From Methanofollis tationis (lineage in GTDB: Archaea > Halobacteriota > Methanomicrobia > Methanomicrobiales > Methanofollaceae), in assembly GCF_013377755.1 (NCBI RefSeq), contig NZ_JABXWR010000001.1, forward strand, positions 1,313,104-1,377,103: a stretch of 64,000 nt of DNA. Direction: 5' to 3'. Under the pieces are notes generated by a model, which had not been told where the DNA came from, searched no databases, and saw only the letters and a program-made list of their open reading frames with translations. Each line of letters opens with the position of its first letter. Within the stretch, counting starts at the first letter, position 1. Positions 9,905-18,847 of this stretch are shown here, piece after piece. Made by a program: the position numbers and the translations under genes.

Positions 9905-11269
9905 TCATATATTTTTAATCTTTTTTAATGTGCGGTACGCGAAATAAAGCACTATTGAGCCGATTATGGTTGCGATGACGCCCCTTCTGATCACGGATCC
10001 CGGCGTCCCTGGCTCTTCAGATTCGTTTCCTGCGATGGTTCCAGAAAACATCACATTTTTGCTCATTTCGACGCTTATGCCGCAACTGTACATCCCTCCA
10101 ATGTTCTGAAGTTCATAATATCCGGCTTCGGACTCCTGCAGGGGTATCCCGAGGGAATGACAGATGATATTCTCGTGTGCGGCGTTTTTAAGGGTAAAGT
10201 TGCTTATCGTGATATTTTTTGATCTGATGACTGAAATGCCCATGTTCGAGGCATCTATGCTTGAACTATTCTGGATACGGATCTCTGCCGTATCTTTCAG
10301 CACATAACTCTGGCCTGAACCCCGGTCCATGCAGTCTGTGATCACCGGATGTCCGGGCGTCCGGGCCGTTACCACATAATATCCCCGTCTGTTGTTCTCG
10401 GAGATGCAGTTCTTCAGGGTGACATCGCCCGATATCAGATAACCGGCACCGAAATCGGCGTTTTCCCTCTGTCCGTTGTTGCGGCTGATGCAGTTTTCGA
10501 TCAGAACATTGATCTTCGTGGGGTTGTTCTCGATATGGAACCCCGACTCCCAGGATCCCTCGGCCAGGCACCCGCTGACCACGCAGTCCTCGAGATCACT
10601 GTTCTCTGCAAGATCGAATCCGGTGGACCAGGGGTTGTAACGCTCGAACAGCCCGGAATTTATGGCTGTGCAGTTGATATACCTGACATTTTTCACCAGT
10701 TTCGTCGTCCCTTCGCCGTTGTTGATGAAACCGTGGCGTGAACAGTTGAGGGCGGTGCAGTTGACGAACTCGATATCTTCGACGACGGCGTTGTGCGCAT
10801 AAATCCAGAATGCCCCGTGTGCAGAGGTATCGGTGGTAGCGGAGACGTTGCGCACGCGAACGGCGTTGCTGTTGTAGATCCATACCGCTCCGCTACCGGT
10901 CGTGCCCAGGTCCCTGACCACCACGCCCCTGATGTCCCTGAGATAGATCGTTCCTCTGGTAAAGTTGAGCACGGTGATGCCGGCGCCCTTCCCCGAGAGC
11001 ACGGTGCCGGAGCGGAGCCTGATGGTCTCATCGCACCTGAAGTGTCCGGAGAGGAGAACGACCTCGCCTCCCTCTCCAGGAAGATCGTTTATCGCTTTCT
11101 GTATCTCGATCTGATCCCCGGCCCCGTCGCAGAGACGATCTGCATATCGTTTTTCTTCAGGCGAACTGTCAGCGGTGGCTACGTAGAGCGTCATGGCGCC
11201 TGTCACCTGGATCAAACAGATGCCTGCCGTGACGACGAGAAATATAACGGTTGCTATCGACCGGGTCAT
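9905..11269 (-). CDS. Membrane-anchored beta-helix surface protein
   Basis: About 454 residues from ATG 11269. Signal peptide at residues 1-25 (hydrophobic core IATVIFLVVTAGICLI), then a beta-helix with repeated Asn-rich rungs (for example INCTALNCSRHGFINN), and near the C-terminus a transmembrane helix (IATIIGSIVLYFAY) followed by RTLKKIKNI, as expected for a membrane-anchored, outward-facing protein. Many N-x-S/T sequons suggest glycosylation. Paralogous to the preceding minus-strand beta-helix gene but with an anchor instead of CBM6 modules. No strong Shine-Dalgarno is visible, so starts 36 or 78 bases upstream are possible. Confidence 0.82.
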   Translation of the reverse strand: MTRSIATVIFLVVTAGICLIQVTGAMTLYVATADSSPEEKRYADRLCDGAGDQIEIQKAINDLPGEGGEVVLLSGHFRCDETIRLRSGTVLSGKGAGITVLNFTRGTIYLRDIRGVVVRDLGTTGSGAVWIYNSNAVRVRNVSATTDTSAHGAFWIYAHNAVVEDIEFVNCTALNCSRHGFINNGEGTTKLVKNVRYINCTAINSGLFERYNPWSTGFDLAENSDLEDCVVSGCLAEGSWESGFHIENNPTKINVLIENCISRNNGQRENADFGAGYLISGDVTLKNCISENNRRGYYVVTARTPGHPVITDCMDRGSGQSYVLKDTAEIRIQNSSSIDASNMGISVIRSKNITISNFTLKNAAHENIICHSLGIPLQESEAGYYELQNIGGMYSCGISVEMSKNVMFSGTIAGNESEEPGTPGSVIRRGVIATIIGSIVLYFAYRTLKKIKNI

Positions 11270-11936
11270 GGGTGCCGTCTCTCTGGTATGACTCCCTATA
11301 CTCATGTCCTGATATATCCGGTTGGTGGTGGAACGGCCCTTCTCCACAGGTTCGCCTGCCTGATTGCGATAGGTGGGCGGATAATCCCGCTTTTCAGGTC
11401 GCTCCCGGGATCGGTCGGGAGATCGGACCCCAGACCCTCGGGGCCGTCGTCTGAACCGGCTGTGCAGAGAAGGGGTCGGGGATGAACGGAAAAACAGAAA
11501 CGCAGAGACTCTGGCTGGGGGAGAGATTGGACGGTCTCTCTCCCTTTCTGTCCGGTTCTATCTTCCCGGACTCCGGGCACATGGGAAACTATTATATGTT
11601 GGATGCCTGCACTGACACGCGGGCGTCTGTCGGTGGCTACGATGCCGGCGATCGTCGGGTTGCCGGCGGAAGGTAAACAGGGTCGCAAAGGATCGTCCAG
11701 CGGCATCATAGGATGGGGCGGGGTGGAATCCCTGTCGCCCCATCTGTCTGAAAAGTGGATGATGGCTGATAATTGAGCAGATACGGAGACCGAGTTCTAT
11801 GGTTTTGAGGCGTGGCAGTGCTCCGCAGATGGAGGAAGAGTGTGCTGGCTACCCGGACACCTCTCAGGGTTTTGCGGCAGCATGGGTTCATGAGGGGGGT
11901 ACCGCGACGGTGGAGAGGTGCCCGGGGTCCATTTAT
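11270..11936. other. Divergent intergenic region with two hairpins
   Basis: Roughly 670 bases between a minus-strand beta-helix gene and the plus-strand acetyltransferase. I find no convincing gene. Two inverted repeats stand out: GGGAGAGA paired with TCTCTCCC around 11517-11545, and GATGGGGCG paired with CGCCCCATC at 11712-11744. Short open frames here lack start signals and family features. Confidence 0.5.
11712..11744. repeat. GC-rich inverted repeat (hairpin)
   Basis: A perfect 9-bp stem, GATGGGGCG and CGCCCCATC, encloses a second short GGG/CCC stem, so the transcript of either strand would form a stable hairpin. There is no T-run, so it is not an obvious terminator. It could be a mobile-element end or a leader structure; no partner copy was seen in this window. 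Confidence 0.5.
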
Positions 11937-12560
11937 ATGCAGGATCTCCTGCCCTATCTCAGGCGACCGGAAACCGCCGCCTCCTATGGGCGCATACGGT
12001 CCGGGTATATCGTACTCAGATACGCCCTCATGCACAGGGGCTATAGGGCCGTTTTCTTTTACCGCCTGGCGAGGAAGACCAGAGAAAAAAATCCCGGGTT
12101 CTTCCTCCCGCTTCTGAACATACTCAACCGCATCTTAAACGCGATCTCCATCTCCACAGGTTCGGAGATCGGTGCCGGTCTCTTCATCCCCCATGCCCAG
12201 TGCATCGTCATCGGCTACTCCTCGAAGATCGGGCGAAATGTGACCGTGTACCAGGGCGTCACCCTCGGGCAGGTGCCCGGGAAGAGAAAGAACGGGAGAA
12301 CGTTCCCGACGATCGGCGACAACGTGATGCTCGGGGCCGGTGCGAAGATCCTGGGTCCGGTGACGATCGGGAACAATGCGATGATCGGTGCAAACGCCGT
12401 TGTGCTCTCTGACATCCCTGAAAACGCCGTCGCCGCCGGCGTCCCGGCGCGGGTGGTCGGGAGGGTGCACGACAATTATCCGACCCTGTTGAAAAAGGAG
12501 CGACAGCATGCATTCGAGCATTCGGGCGATAAAATAGGGAGAAAATCCGATGAATTTTAA
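11937..12560 (+). CDS. Serine-acetyltransferase-like hexapeptide acetyltransferase
   Basis: About 207 residues from ATG 11937. Left-handed beta-helix acyltransferase of the CysE/WcaB type: an alpha-helical N-terminus, then GLFIPHAQCIVIG and IGRNVTVYQGVTLG hexapeptide turns, the GDNVMLGAGAKILGPV coil and a C-terminal VPARVVG. The His of IPHAQ corresponds to the catalytic His of the family. It overlaps the following deacetylase gene by 11 bases. Sequence resembles serine O-acetyltransferase, but the location in a polysaccharide locus fits a sugar O- or N-acetyltransferase equally well. The frame is open 46 codons upstream; the start is not certain. Confidence 0.82.
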   Translation: MQDLLPYLRRPETAASYGRIRSGYIVLRYALMHRGYRAVFFYRLARKTREKNPGFFLPLLNILNRILNAISISTGSEIGAGLFIPHAQCIVIGYSSKIGRNVTVYQGVTLGQVPGKRKNGRTFPTIGDNVMLGAGAKILGPVTIGNNAMIGANAVVLSDIPENAVAAGVPARVVGRVHDNYPTLLKKERQHAFEHSGDKIGRKSDEF

Positions 12561-13308
12561 GATCAGGCACCTCCCGGGTCCGATCGTCATCATGTACCAT
12601 TCGATCACCGGGACCCCCCCTTCTGATCCTTTTGCCGTTTCACGGCAGGCTTTCTCCGGGCAGATCGAGTGGCTTCTGGATGCGGGCTACGATATCGTCC
12701 CGCTCCCCACGCTGGTGGAAGGGCTTAAAACCAGCGATCCGGGTGTCAGGATGCAGGCGGTCATCACCTTCGACGACGGTTACCTGGACTTTGTCGAGGA
12801 GGCGCTCCCGGTGCTGGAAGCGTTCGGTGTCCCGGCCACCGTCTTCCTCGTCACCGGGATGCTCGGGGAGAAGGCGAGGTTCAACGAGCACTCGCCCGAT
12901 ACACGGTTGATGGATGAAGACGACGTGCTCTCCATCCGGTCCCGTGGGATCGGGCTCGGGAGTCACACTCATTCGCATGCAAACCTTCCCACACTCGACA
13001 CCCTGGCGCTCCGCAGGGAGCTGGACGATTCAAGAGAGACGCTGATCAGGTTTGGAGAGACCTTTCTCTCCCTGTCGTACCCCTGGGGAAAATATTCTCC
13101 ACGAGAGGTTTTCGCCGCCAGGGAGGCAGGGTATGCCTGTGCCCTGGAAGTAAATCCCCGCACTGCCGCAGGGTCGGATCTCTACGGGATCAGCCGGTTC
13201 GGGGTTACAAGAGATCAGGACACAAAGGCGTTTTCCCGGATGATCGCCCCGCCGCTCAGTGACCGTCTCTCCAGAAAAGCACGTATGCTGTCTGGAATCA
13301 GGAACTAA
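12550..13308 (+). CDS. Polysaccharide deacetylase (NodB family)
   Basis: 252 residues with the NodB homology fold. Motif 1 is TFDDGY (Asp75, Asp76), motif 2 the metal-binding SHTHSH (His139, His141, His143), then LSYPWGKYS as motif 3. No signal peptide or membrane segment is evident, so it probably acts in the cytoplasm on a precursor or sugar nucleotide rather than on finished polymer. It starts inside the end of the acetyltransferase gene, which couples an acetyl-adding and an acetyl-removing enzyme. Substrate unknown. Confidence 0.88.
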   Translation: MNFKIRHLPGPIVIMYHSITGTPPSDPFAVSRQAFSGQIEWLLDAGYDIVPLPTLVEGLKTSDPGVRMQAVITFDDGYLDFVEEALPVLEAFGVPATVFLVTGMLGEKARFNEHSPDTRLMDEDDVLSIRSRGIGLGSHTHSHANLPTLDTLALRRELDDSRETLIRFGETFLSLSYPWGKYSPREVFAAREAGYACALEVNPRTAAGSDLYGISRFGVTRDQDTKAFSRMIAPPLSDRLSRKARMLSGIRN

Positions 13309-13371
13309 CCCTCTCTCAAAGCAAAATAATCTTCTCCCCGTTCCTCTGCCACTCCGGCAATGGCACAACAC

Positions 13372-13379
13372 TTAAATAT
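13372..13379 (+). promoter_or_regulatory. Probable TATA box of the flippase gene
   Basis: TTAAATAT in a locally AT-rich patch, about 75 bases before the flippase start. A transcript beginning some 25 bases downstream would have a leader of around 50 bases. Support is positional only. Confidence 0.4.
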
Positions 13380-13450
13380 CATCATCCTCTCTACTCTGCT
13401 CGAAACCTATCTGCCGGCGCCGACCCCTCTCTGGACGGCGTGCCGGAAGA

Positions 13451-14950
13451 ATGGTGCATGGGGGGGTTTTGATAAGTCTTGAAATCCAGACCGTCAGGGG
13501 GATCAGCTGGTCAGGCGTATCGCAGGTGGTATCCCAGGGATTACAGTTTCTCGTAAAGATCCTGCTGGCCCGCCTTCTCGTTCCTGAAGACTTCGGCCTC
13601 CTCGGCATGGCGCTCGTCTTCACGATGTTCATCGAGACCGTCAACGACATCGGTCTGAGCGCCGCCATCATCCAGAAAAAAGGGATCACAGAGAAGCACC
13701 TCTCCACCGCTTTCTGGGTGGGCCTCATGCTGGGGGGCATCCTCTTTGCCCTGGCCGTACTCGCATCTCCGTTCATCGCCGGGTTCTTCGGCGAACCCCT
13801 GCTGCGGTCGATCGTCGTCGTCCTCTCCCTGAGTTTTATCTTCGGCTCGTTCGGCATCGTCCACAGGACCATGCTGATGAAGAGGATCGATTTCAAGAAG
13901 GTCGCCATCACCGAGATCTGGACGGCCGGCATAGCCGGGATCGCCTCCCTGATCCTGGCCGTCCTCGGCTATGGTGTCTGGAGCCTTGTCCTGGGCTCGG
14001 TGATGGCGAGCCTTGGCAGTTCTGCTCTGTTGTGGGTGCTCTGCCCCTGGCGGCCGTCAAGGACCCTGGACCGGGAGAGTTTCCTGGATCTCTTCGGCTA
14101 CGGGAAGAACGCGATGGGATCGCAGATCCTCGGCTACATCGACACGAATATCGACTACCTCCTCATCGCAAAGTTTCTTGACGCAACCTCTCTTGGCCTC
14201 TACACTCTTGCCTTCCAGATGGCGGTCTTTCCGTTCAGGCGGATATCGCGGATCATCGGCCGGGTGACCTTCCCGGCCTTCTCGGCGATCCAGGACGACA
14301 ACGAACAGATCAGGCTTGGCTATCTCAAGACGGTCAGTTACACCTCCTTGATGACGTTTCCCATGCTCGCCGGCCTTGCCGTCGTCGCACCGGTCTTCAT
14401 CCCGGTCGCCATCGGAGAGAACTGGGTCCCGATGGTGCTGCCCCTGCAGATCCTCTCCGTGTACGGGATCCTCAAGTCCGTTGAAGCCAACGCGAACCCG
14501 GTCCTGATGGGCAAGGGCCGGCCCGACCTCTATGTGAGATATGAGATCCTCTCTGTCTCCATCATTTCTCTTGCGATATATCTGGGGATGACCTTCGGGA
14601 TCACCGGTGTTGCCGCCGCCATCACGCTGGCGTTCTGCGGTCTTTTCTTTGTCATTCAGACCATTGCCAACCGTCTCATCGGGCTGAAATATGCCGCTAT
14701 TGTCAGTGCGGTCCACCCGGCCGCCATAGGCTCCGGGGTGATGGTCGCCGCCGTCTGGCTCTTCCTGAGCTTCAGCGGGCGGTATATGTCAGAGAGCGTC
14801 TCCCTGGTCTCGTCGATCGTCCTCGGGGTCATGGTCTACACCGCTGTGATCATGGTGGTGGACAGCAGGTCTGTAGAAGAGATAAAATCGGTCATCCGGC
14901 ATATCGTCGGCGCCTCTGTCGGGCCGAACCAGATAAGGGCGCCGAAATGA
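13451..14950 (+). CDS. Wzx-type polysaccharide/oligosaccharide flippase
   Basis: 499-residue integral membrane protein of the polysaccharide-synthase/MOP exporter superfamily. It starts with an amphipathic segment and the family-like VSQVVSQGLQFLVKILLARLL, followed by about twelve to fourteen hydrophobic helices up to the C-terminal IVLGVMVYTAVIMVV. It probably flips lipid-linked oligosaccharide across the cytoplasmic membrane for the glycans built by the neighbouring transferases. An in-frame TTG at 13469 is an alternative start. No sign of damage. Confidence 0.9.
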   Translation: MVHGGVLISLEIQTVRGISWSGVSQVVSQGLQFLVKILLARLLVPEDFGLLGMALVFTMFIETVNDIGLSAAIIQKKGITEKHLSTAFWVGLMLGGILFALAVLASPFIAGFFGEPLLRSIVVVLSLSFIFGSFGIVHRTMLMKRIDFKKVAITEIWTAGIAGIASLILAVLGYGVWSLVLGSVMASLGSSALLWVLCPWRPSRTLDRESFLDLFGYGKNAMGSQILGYIDTNIDYLLIAKFLDATSLGLYTLAFQMAVFPFRRISRIIGRVTFPAFSAIQDDNEQIRLGYLKTVSYTSLMTFPMLAGLAVVAPVFIPVAIGENWVPMVLPLQILSVYGILKSVEANANPVLMGKGRPDLYVRYEILSVSIISLAIYLGMTFGITGVAAAITLAFCGLFFVIQTIANRLIGLKYAAIVSAVHPAAIGSGVMVAAVWLFLSFSGRYMSESVSLVSSIVLGVMVYTAVIMVVDSRSVEEIKSVIRHIVGASVGPNQIRAPK

Positions 14951-15284
14951 ATCTCTCTCACCTTCTCTCCCGGGTGATTGCGGCGTACGCGGCCCCTGAG
15001 GTAAAAATGCGTCCTCTTAACATCTGTTCATCTGGCGGCCCTATATCCTGTGCGGCAGGGTATTCCTGGCTGCCTCCTTTCGGGCACCGCATGCAGGATG
15101 TGTCCCCTCGCCGCTGGCGATCAGATTTTTCCCGGACACTCTGGAGTATTTCTGATAACACCCCATCTTTTAACGGCTCCTGCTTCATGACGGGAGCGGA
15201 TAGGAGAAGAACGTTCATATACGAGAAATGGCAATGGCAGGAGCACCGATACACCATATACCATACAGGGGGGTATTCACGCCA
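14951..15284. other. Intergenic region
   Basis: About 330 bases between the flippase and the fused oxidoreductase gene. A 113-codon open frame beginning at 14947 has no family features, a biased composition and runs into the next gene, so I do not call it. AT-rich TTCATATACG near 15210 may be promoter sequence for the downstream gene. Confidence 0.45.
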
Positions 15285-17521
15285 TTGAGACTAGCAGTCA
15301 TAGGGTGCGGTGCTGTTGCAGAGTTGAACCACCTTCCTGCGGTGTCCAGGTGCAGGAACGTCGAGGTGACGGTGCTGGTGGACCGAAATCTTCAGCGTGC
15401 CCGCAGCCTGGCCGAAAAATTCGGGGTCGGTGAGGTGATGGACGATTACCGCCTCATCAGGGGGAAGGCCGATGCGGCGATCATCGCTCTGCCTCACGCT
15501 CTCCATGCCCGTGCGGCTGTCGAACTGATGAGTCAGAGGATGGACGTCCTGGTGGAGAAGCCGATGGCCCTCACCGCGGCCGAATGCGACCTGATGATCG
15601 CGGCCGCACAGGAAAACGGCGTTAAACTCGCCGTCGGCCTGATGCGCCGTTTTCTCGACTCGCACCGCCTGGTGAAAAACCTGATCGACAACGGCGCCCT
15701 GGGAACGATCACCTCGTTCGACATCAGGGAGGGGCATGTCTTTGGCTGGCCTGCCGCATCGGACTTTTTCTTCAGGCGGGAGGCGGCAGGGGGCGGCGTG
15801 CTCATGGATGTCGGAGTTCATACGCTCGACTCCCTCCTCTGGTGGCTCGGGGATTACGAATCGGTGGAGTACCACGATGACTGCTATGGTGGGGTGGAGG
15901 CCAACTGCAGGCTCAACCTGAAGATGAGGTGCGGTGCCGAAGGAACGGTTGAAATTAGCCGTACGCGCAATCTTCGCAACACCGCGATCATCAGGGGCGA
16001 GAAGGGATGGGTGGAGATCGATCTGGAAGGCAACCGTCTCTCATTTTTCCCTGAGGGGGATGATATCGGCGTATCCGGCACAACGGTCAGGCAGGATCCC
16101 GCCGCGTCCGCCGCCCTCCCGATCCCGCACTGCCTCTTCTGCGACCAGCTCTCAGACTGGGTCGGGGCGACCAGAAACGGGCATAAACCGCTGGTGACCG
16201 GCGAGGAGGGGCGCCGGTCTGTTGCGCTGATCGAAGAGTGTTATCTCCGCCGGCAACCCCTCGATCTCCCCTGGGCGCCGCAGGTCTTCCTGAGGGCCGG
16301 AGATGCCTGCCTCCTTAAAAACAAAAAAGTTCTGGTCACCGGCGGCACCGGGTTTATCGGCGGGCGCCTGATCGAGTGCCTGGTCCGGGACTGCGGCGCC
16401 GATGTCAGGGCTCTTGTGCGCAATTTCACCAGGGCATCGCATATCGCACGCTTTCCGATCGAGATGGTCCCCGGCGATGTCACCGATTACAAGGCCGTTC
16501 TTCGGGCCGCCGAGGGCTTTGATGGGATCTTCCATTGCGCGAAGGGAAAGGGGGGGACGCCGGCACAGCGGCGGCAGGTGAACGTGCAGGGAACCGAGCA
16601 TGTGCTCAGGGCGGCGCGCGAGCGGGGTGTCGGGCGGGTGGTCCATGTCAGCACCCTCTCGGTGTACGGCCAGACCCCTGACGGCAGACTTGACGAACGA
16701 GCCCCCAGGCAACGCTCTGATGAGGTCTACGCCGATTCAAAACGCGAGGCCGAGGGTCTGGTCTTTGACCATGAACGAAGGCACGGTCTTTCGGTATCGG
16801 TTGTTCAGCCTGCGGTGGTCTACGGTCCGGGCGCCCCGGCATGGACCTGCGGGCCGATCCAGAAACTCTCCAGGGGGAAGATGATCCTGGTGAACAACGG
16901 CGACGGATTCTGCAATGCGGTGTATGTGGACGATGTCATACAGGCGATGATCCTTGCGGCTGTCAGGAAGGAGGCGGCAGGTGAGGCGTTTCTCGTTTCT
17001 GCCCGGCGTCCCGTCACCTGGAAGGACTTTTTCGGGTTCTACGAGAAGATGATCGGTGCGGCGGCAACGGTCTCCATGACCGCCGAAGAGGCCGGACGCT
17101 ACCTGAATAAATCCCGGAAAGACCAGAATCCTGTCAGGCTGGCATTGAGGGTTCCCGGGGAGATCGGTACCGCCCTCACGAAGCATCCCGGCCTGTTCCG
17201 CGATCTGATCTCTTCGCCTGCAACCGCCTGCCTGACCGGTCGGTGCCGCCCCTTCCTCCCCCGGTCCATCAGAACACGCGGGGAAAACTCGCCTCAGAGA
17301 GGCGACGGCCTGATCCCGGCGATCCTGTGTGCCGCGATCTGCCGGTGGTGCCGCTTTCGGAGAAGGAGATCAGGTATTATCAGGCAAAGACCGAGGTTTC
17401 GATCGATAAGGCACAGCAACTCCTCGGTTACGTCCCGGTCTTCGAACTCGCCGAGGGGATGGACCTCACGGAGCGCTGGCTGGAATTCACCGGTTTTGGA
17501 GGGCATCATGAGAGATCCTGA
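15285..17521 (+). CDS. Fused Gfo/Idh/MocA oxidoreductase and NAD-dependent epimerase/dehydratase (frameshifted near 17280)
   Basis: Two-domain sugar enzyme. Residues about 1-340 are a Gfo/Idh/MocA dehydrogenase: Rossmann start LAVIGCGAVAE, then LVEKPMAL with the conserved Glu-Lys-Pro. Residues about 345-680 are a short-chain epimerase/dehydratase: VLVTGGTGFIGG, the catalytic Tyr-Lys in YADSK, and VQPAVVYGPG. After about base 17280 the original frame turns to low-complexity nonsense ending at 17588, while the -1 frame continues with a family-like end (EKEIRYYQAKT, then LLGYVP, stop at 17521). One missing base in the GGGGAAAA run at 17279-17286 would explain it. Start uncertain: TTG 15285 follows a G-rich site; ATG 15228 is also possible. 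Confidence 0.8.
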
Positions 17522-17584
17522 GATCTGTTGCAGGGGGCGGGGAGAAACGGCAATGATGGGGACGGCACGCCCGGGGGTATTCCT

Positions 17585-18748
17585 GTGAAGATCTCGATAC
17601 TGGTGCCGAACCTGTCGCAGAACGTCCTTTCACGTGCGCATCTGCTCGGAAAGATGCTCATGCGCCATTATGAGGTTGAGATCGTCGGTCCGGTCCTCGA
17701 CGGCGGGATCTGGGAGCCGCTTGCCGATGATACAAGCGTCCCCCGCAGAGCGCTCCCGGTCAGGGGTGCGGTACACCTCCGCACCCATCTCCGCACCCTC
17801 GGGGAGATGGCCGACGGCGACGTCGTCTATGCGGTCAAACCCCTTTCTACGAGTTTCGGGGCTGGCCTTCTGGCCAGGATCGCCAGAAAGACGCCGCTGG
17901 TCCTCGACATCGACGACTGGGACACGGGGCTGATGAACGAGGAGATCCGCGCCCTCTCCGTGGGCGGAAGAGCGCGGCTTCTCGGCTACTCCGCCCTCTA
18001 CCCGTTTCAGATAGGTTCAGTCCTCGGGCGCGGCGTCTGCGAGCGCCTGATCGGAGCTGCGGACAGCATCACCGTCTCAAGTCCGTTTCTTCAGGAAAAA
18101 TACGGCGGTGAGATCGTCTGGCACGCCAGGGATGCTGATCTGTTCCAGCCGTCCGGGTATGACCGGGCTCGTATCAGGGAGGGCCTCGGGATCGATCCCG
18201 ACACCTCGGTCCTCCTCTTTCTCGGGAGTCCGAGGCCGCATAAAGGTATGGAGACTCTTGTCGAAGCGGTTCGCCGTCTCGATGACCGGAATGTGACGCT
18301 CGCCATCGTCGGGATGGACGCCACCCCGTACTGCCAGGCGCTGGCCGAGCACGCCAGCCAGGTCCTCGGCCCGCGATTTCTGGCATATGGCATGCAACCC
18401 TTTGCACGGATCCCGGAGTTTCTTGCGATGTCAGATATGGCGGTGATCCCGCAGCAGAAAAACGATGCGACGGCCGGGCAGGTTCCGGCAAAGATCTTTG
18501 ATGCGATGGCGATGGAGAAGAGCATCATTGCCACAGCGGTCTCGTCGCTCCCGCAGATCCTTGAGGGGTGCGGGTGGGTTGTGGAGCCTGAAAACCCGGA
18601 CAGACTGGCTGACGCCGTCCGTTTCATCGTGGACAACCCGGATATCGCGAAGAAGATGGGTATTTCGGCCAGAAAAAAATTCAACGAGTGTTTCTCGTAC
18701 GATGCGAACGCACTGACTCTTAAAAACGTGTTTGAACGCTTCAATTGA
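17585..18748 (+). CDS. GT4-like glycosyltransferase
   Basis: 387 residues, two Rossmann-like halves of the GT-B fold. The C-terminal half begins near VLLFLGSPRPHKGMETLVEA and ends with the sugar-nucleotide motif PAKIFDAMAMEKSIIAT, the usual place of the conserved Glu being occupied by an FDAMA segment. I choose GTG 17585, which follows GGGGGTATTCCT; an in-frame ATG lies 57 bases upstream. Donor and acceptor sugars cannot be predicted. It sits immediately after the fused oxidoreductase/epimerase, probably in one transcript. Confidence 0.87.
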   Translation: MKISILVPNLSQNVLSRAHLLGKMLMRHYEVEIVGPVLDGGIWEPLADDTSVPRRALPVRGAVHLRTHLRTLGEMADGDVVYAVKPLSTSFGAGLLARIARKTPLVLDIDDWDTGLMNEEIRALSVGGRARLLGYSALYPFQIGSVLGRGVCERLIGAADSITVSSPFLQEKYGGEIVWHARDADLFQPSGYDRARIREGLGIDPDTSVLLFLGSPRPHKGMETLVEAVRRLDDRNVTLAIVGMDATPYCQALAEHASQVLGPRFLAYGMQPFARIPEFLAMSDMAVIPQQKNDATAGQVPAKIFDAMAMEKSIIATAVSSLPQILEGCGWVVEPENPDRLADAVRFIVDNPDIAKKMGISARKKFNECFSYDANALTLKNVFERFN

Positions 18749-18799
18749 CTGTAACGGCAGAGAATGGCGCTTCTCTCTCCTCGCCGGCTGCGCGATGGG

Positions 18800-18807
18800 T
18801 ATAAATA
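18800..18807 (+). promoter_or_regulatory. TATA box of the beta-helix gene at 18848
   Basis: TATAAATA lies 41 bases before the ATG. The implied start of transcription near 18830 leaves a short leader containing GAGGAGGAAGC, a strong Shine-Dalgarno. Spacing and composition fit archaeal promoters well. Confidence 0.65.
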
Positions 18808-18847
18808 ATGTGATGCACAGGTGTATCCTCGGAGATGAGGAGGAAGC

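Noticed and set aside
14947-15288. 113-codon plus-strand frame after the flippase
   Set aside because: No family features, no Shine-Dalgarno of its own, unusual composition, and it overlaps the start of the next gene.
17243-17521. A separate small gene after the epimerase
   Set aside because: Its translation is the C-terminal part of the epimerase in the -1 frame, so it belongs to the frameshifted gene.
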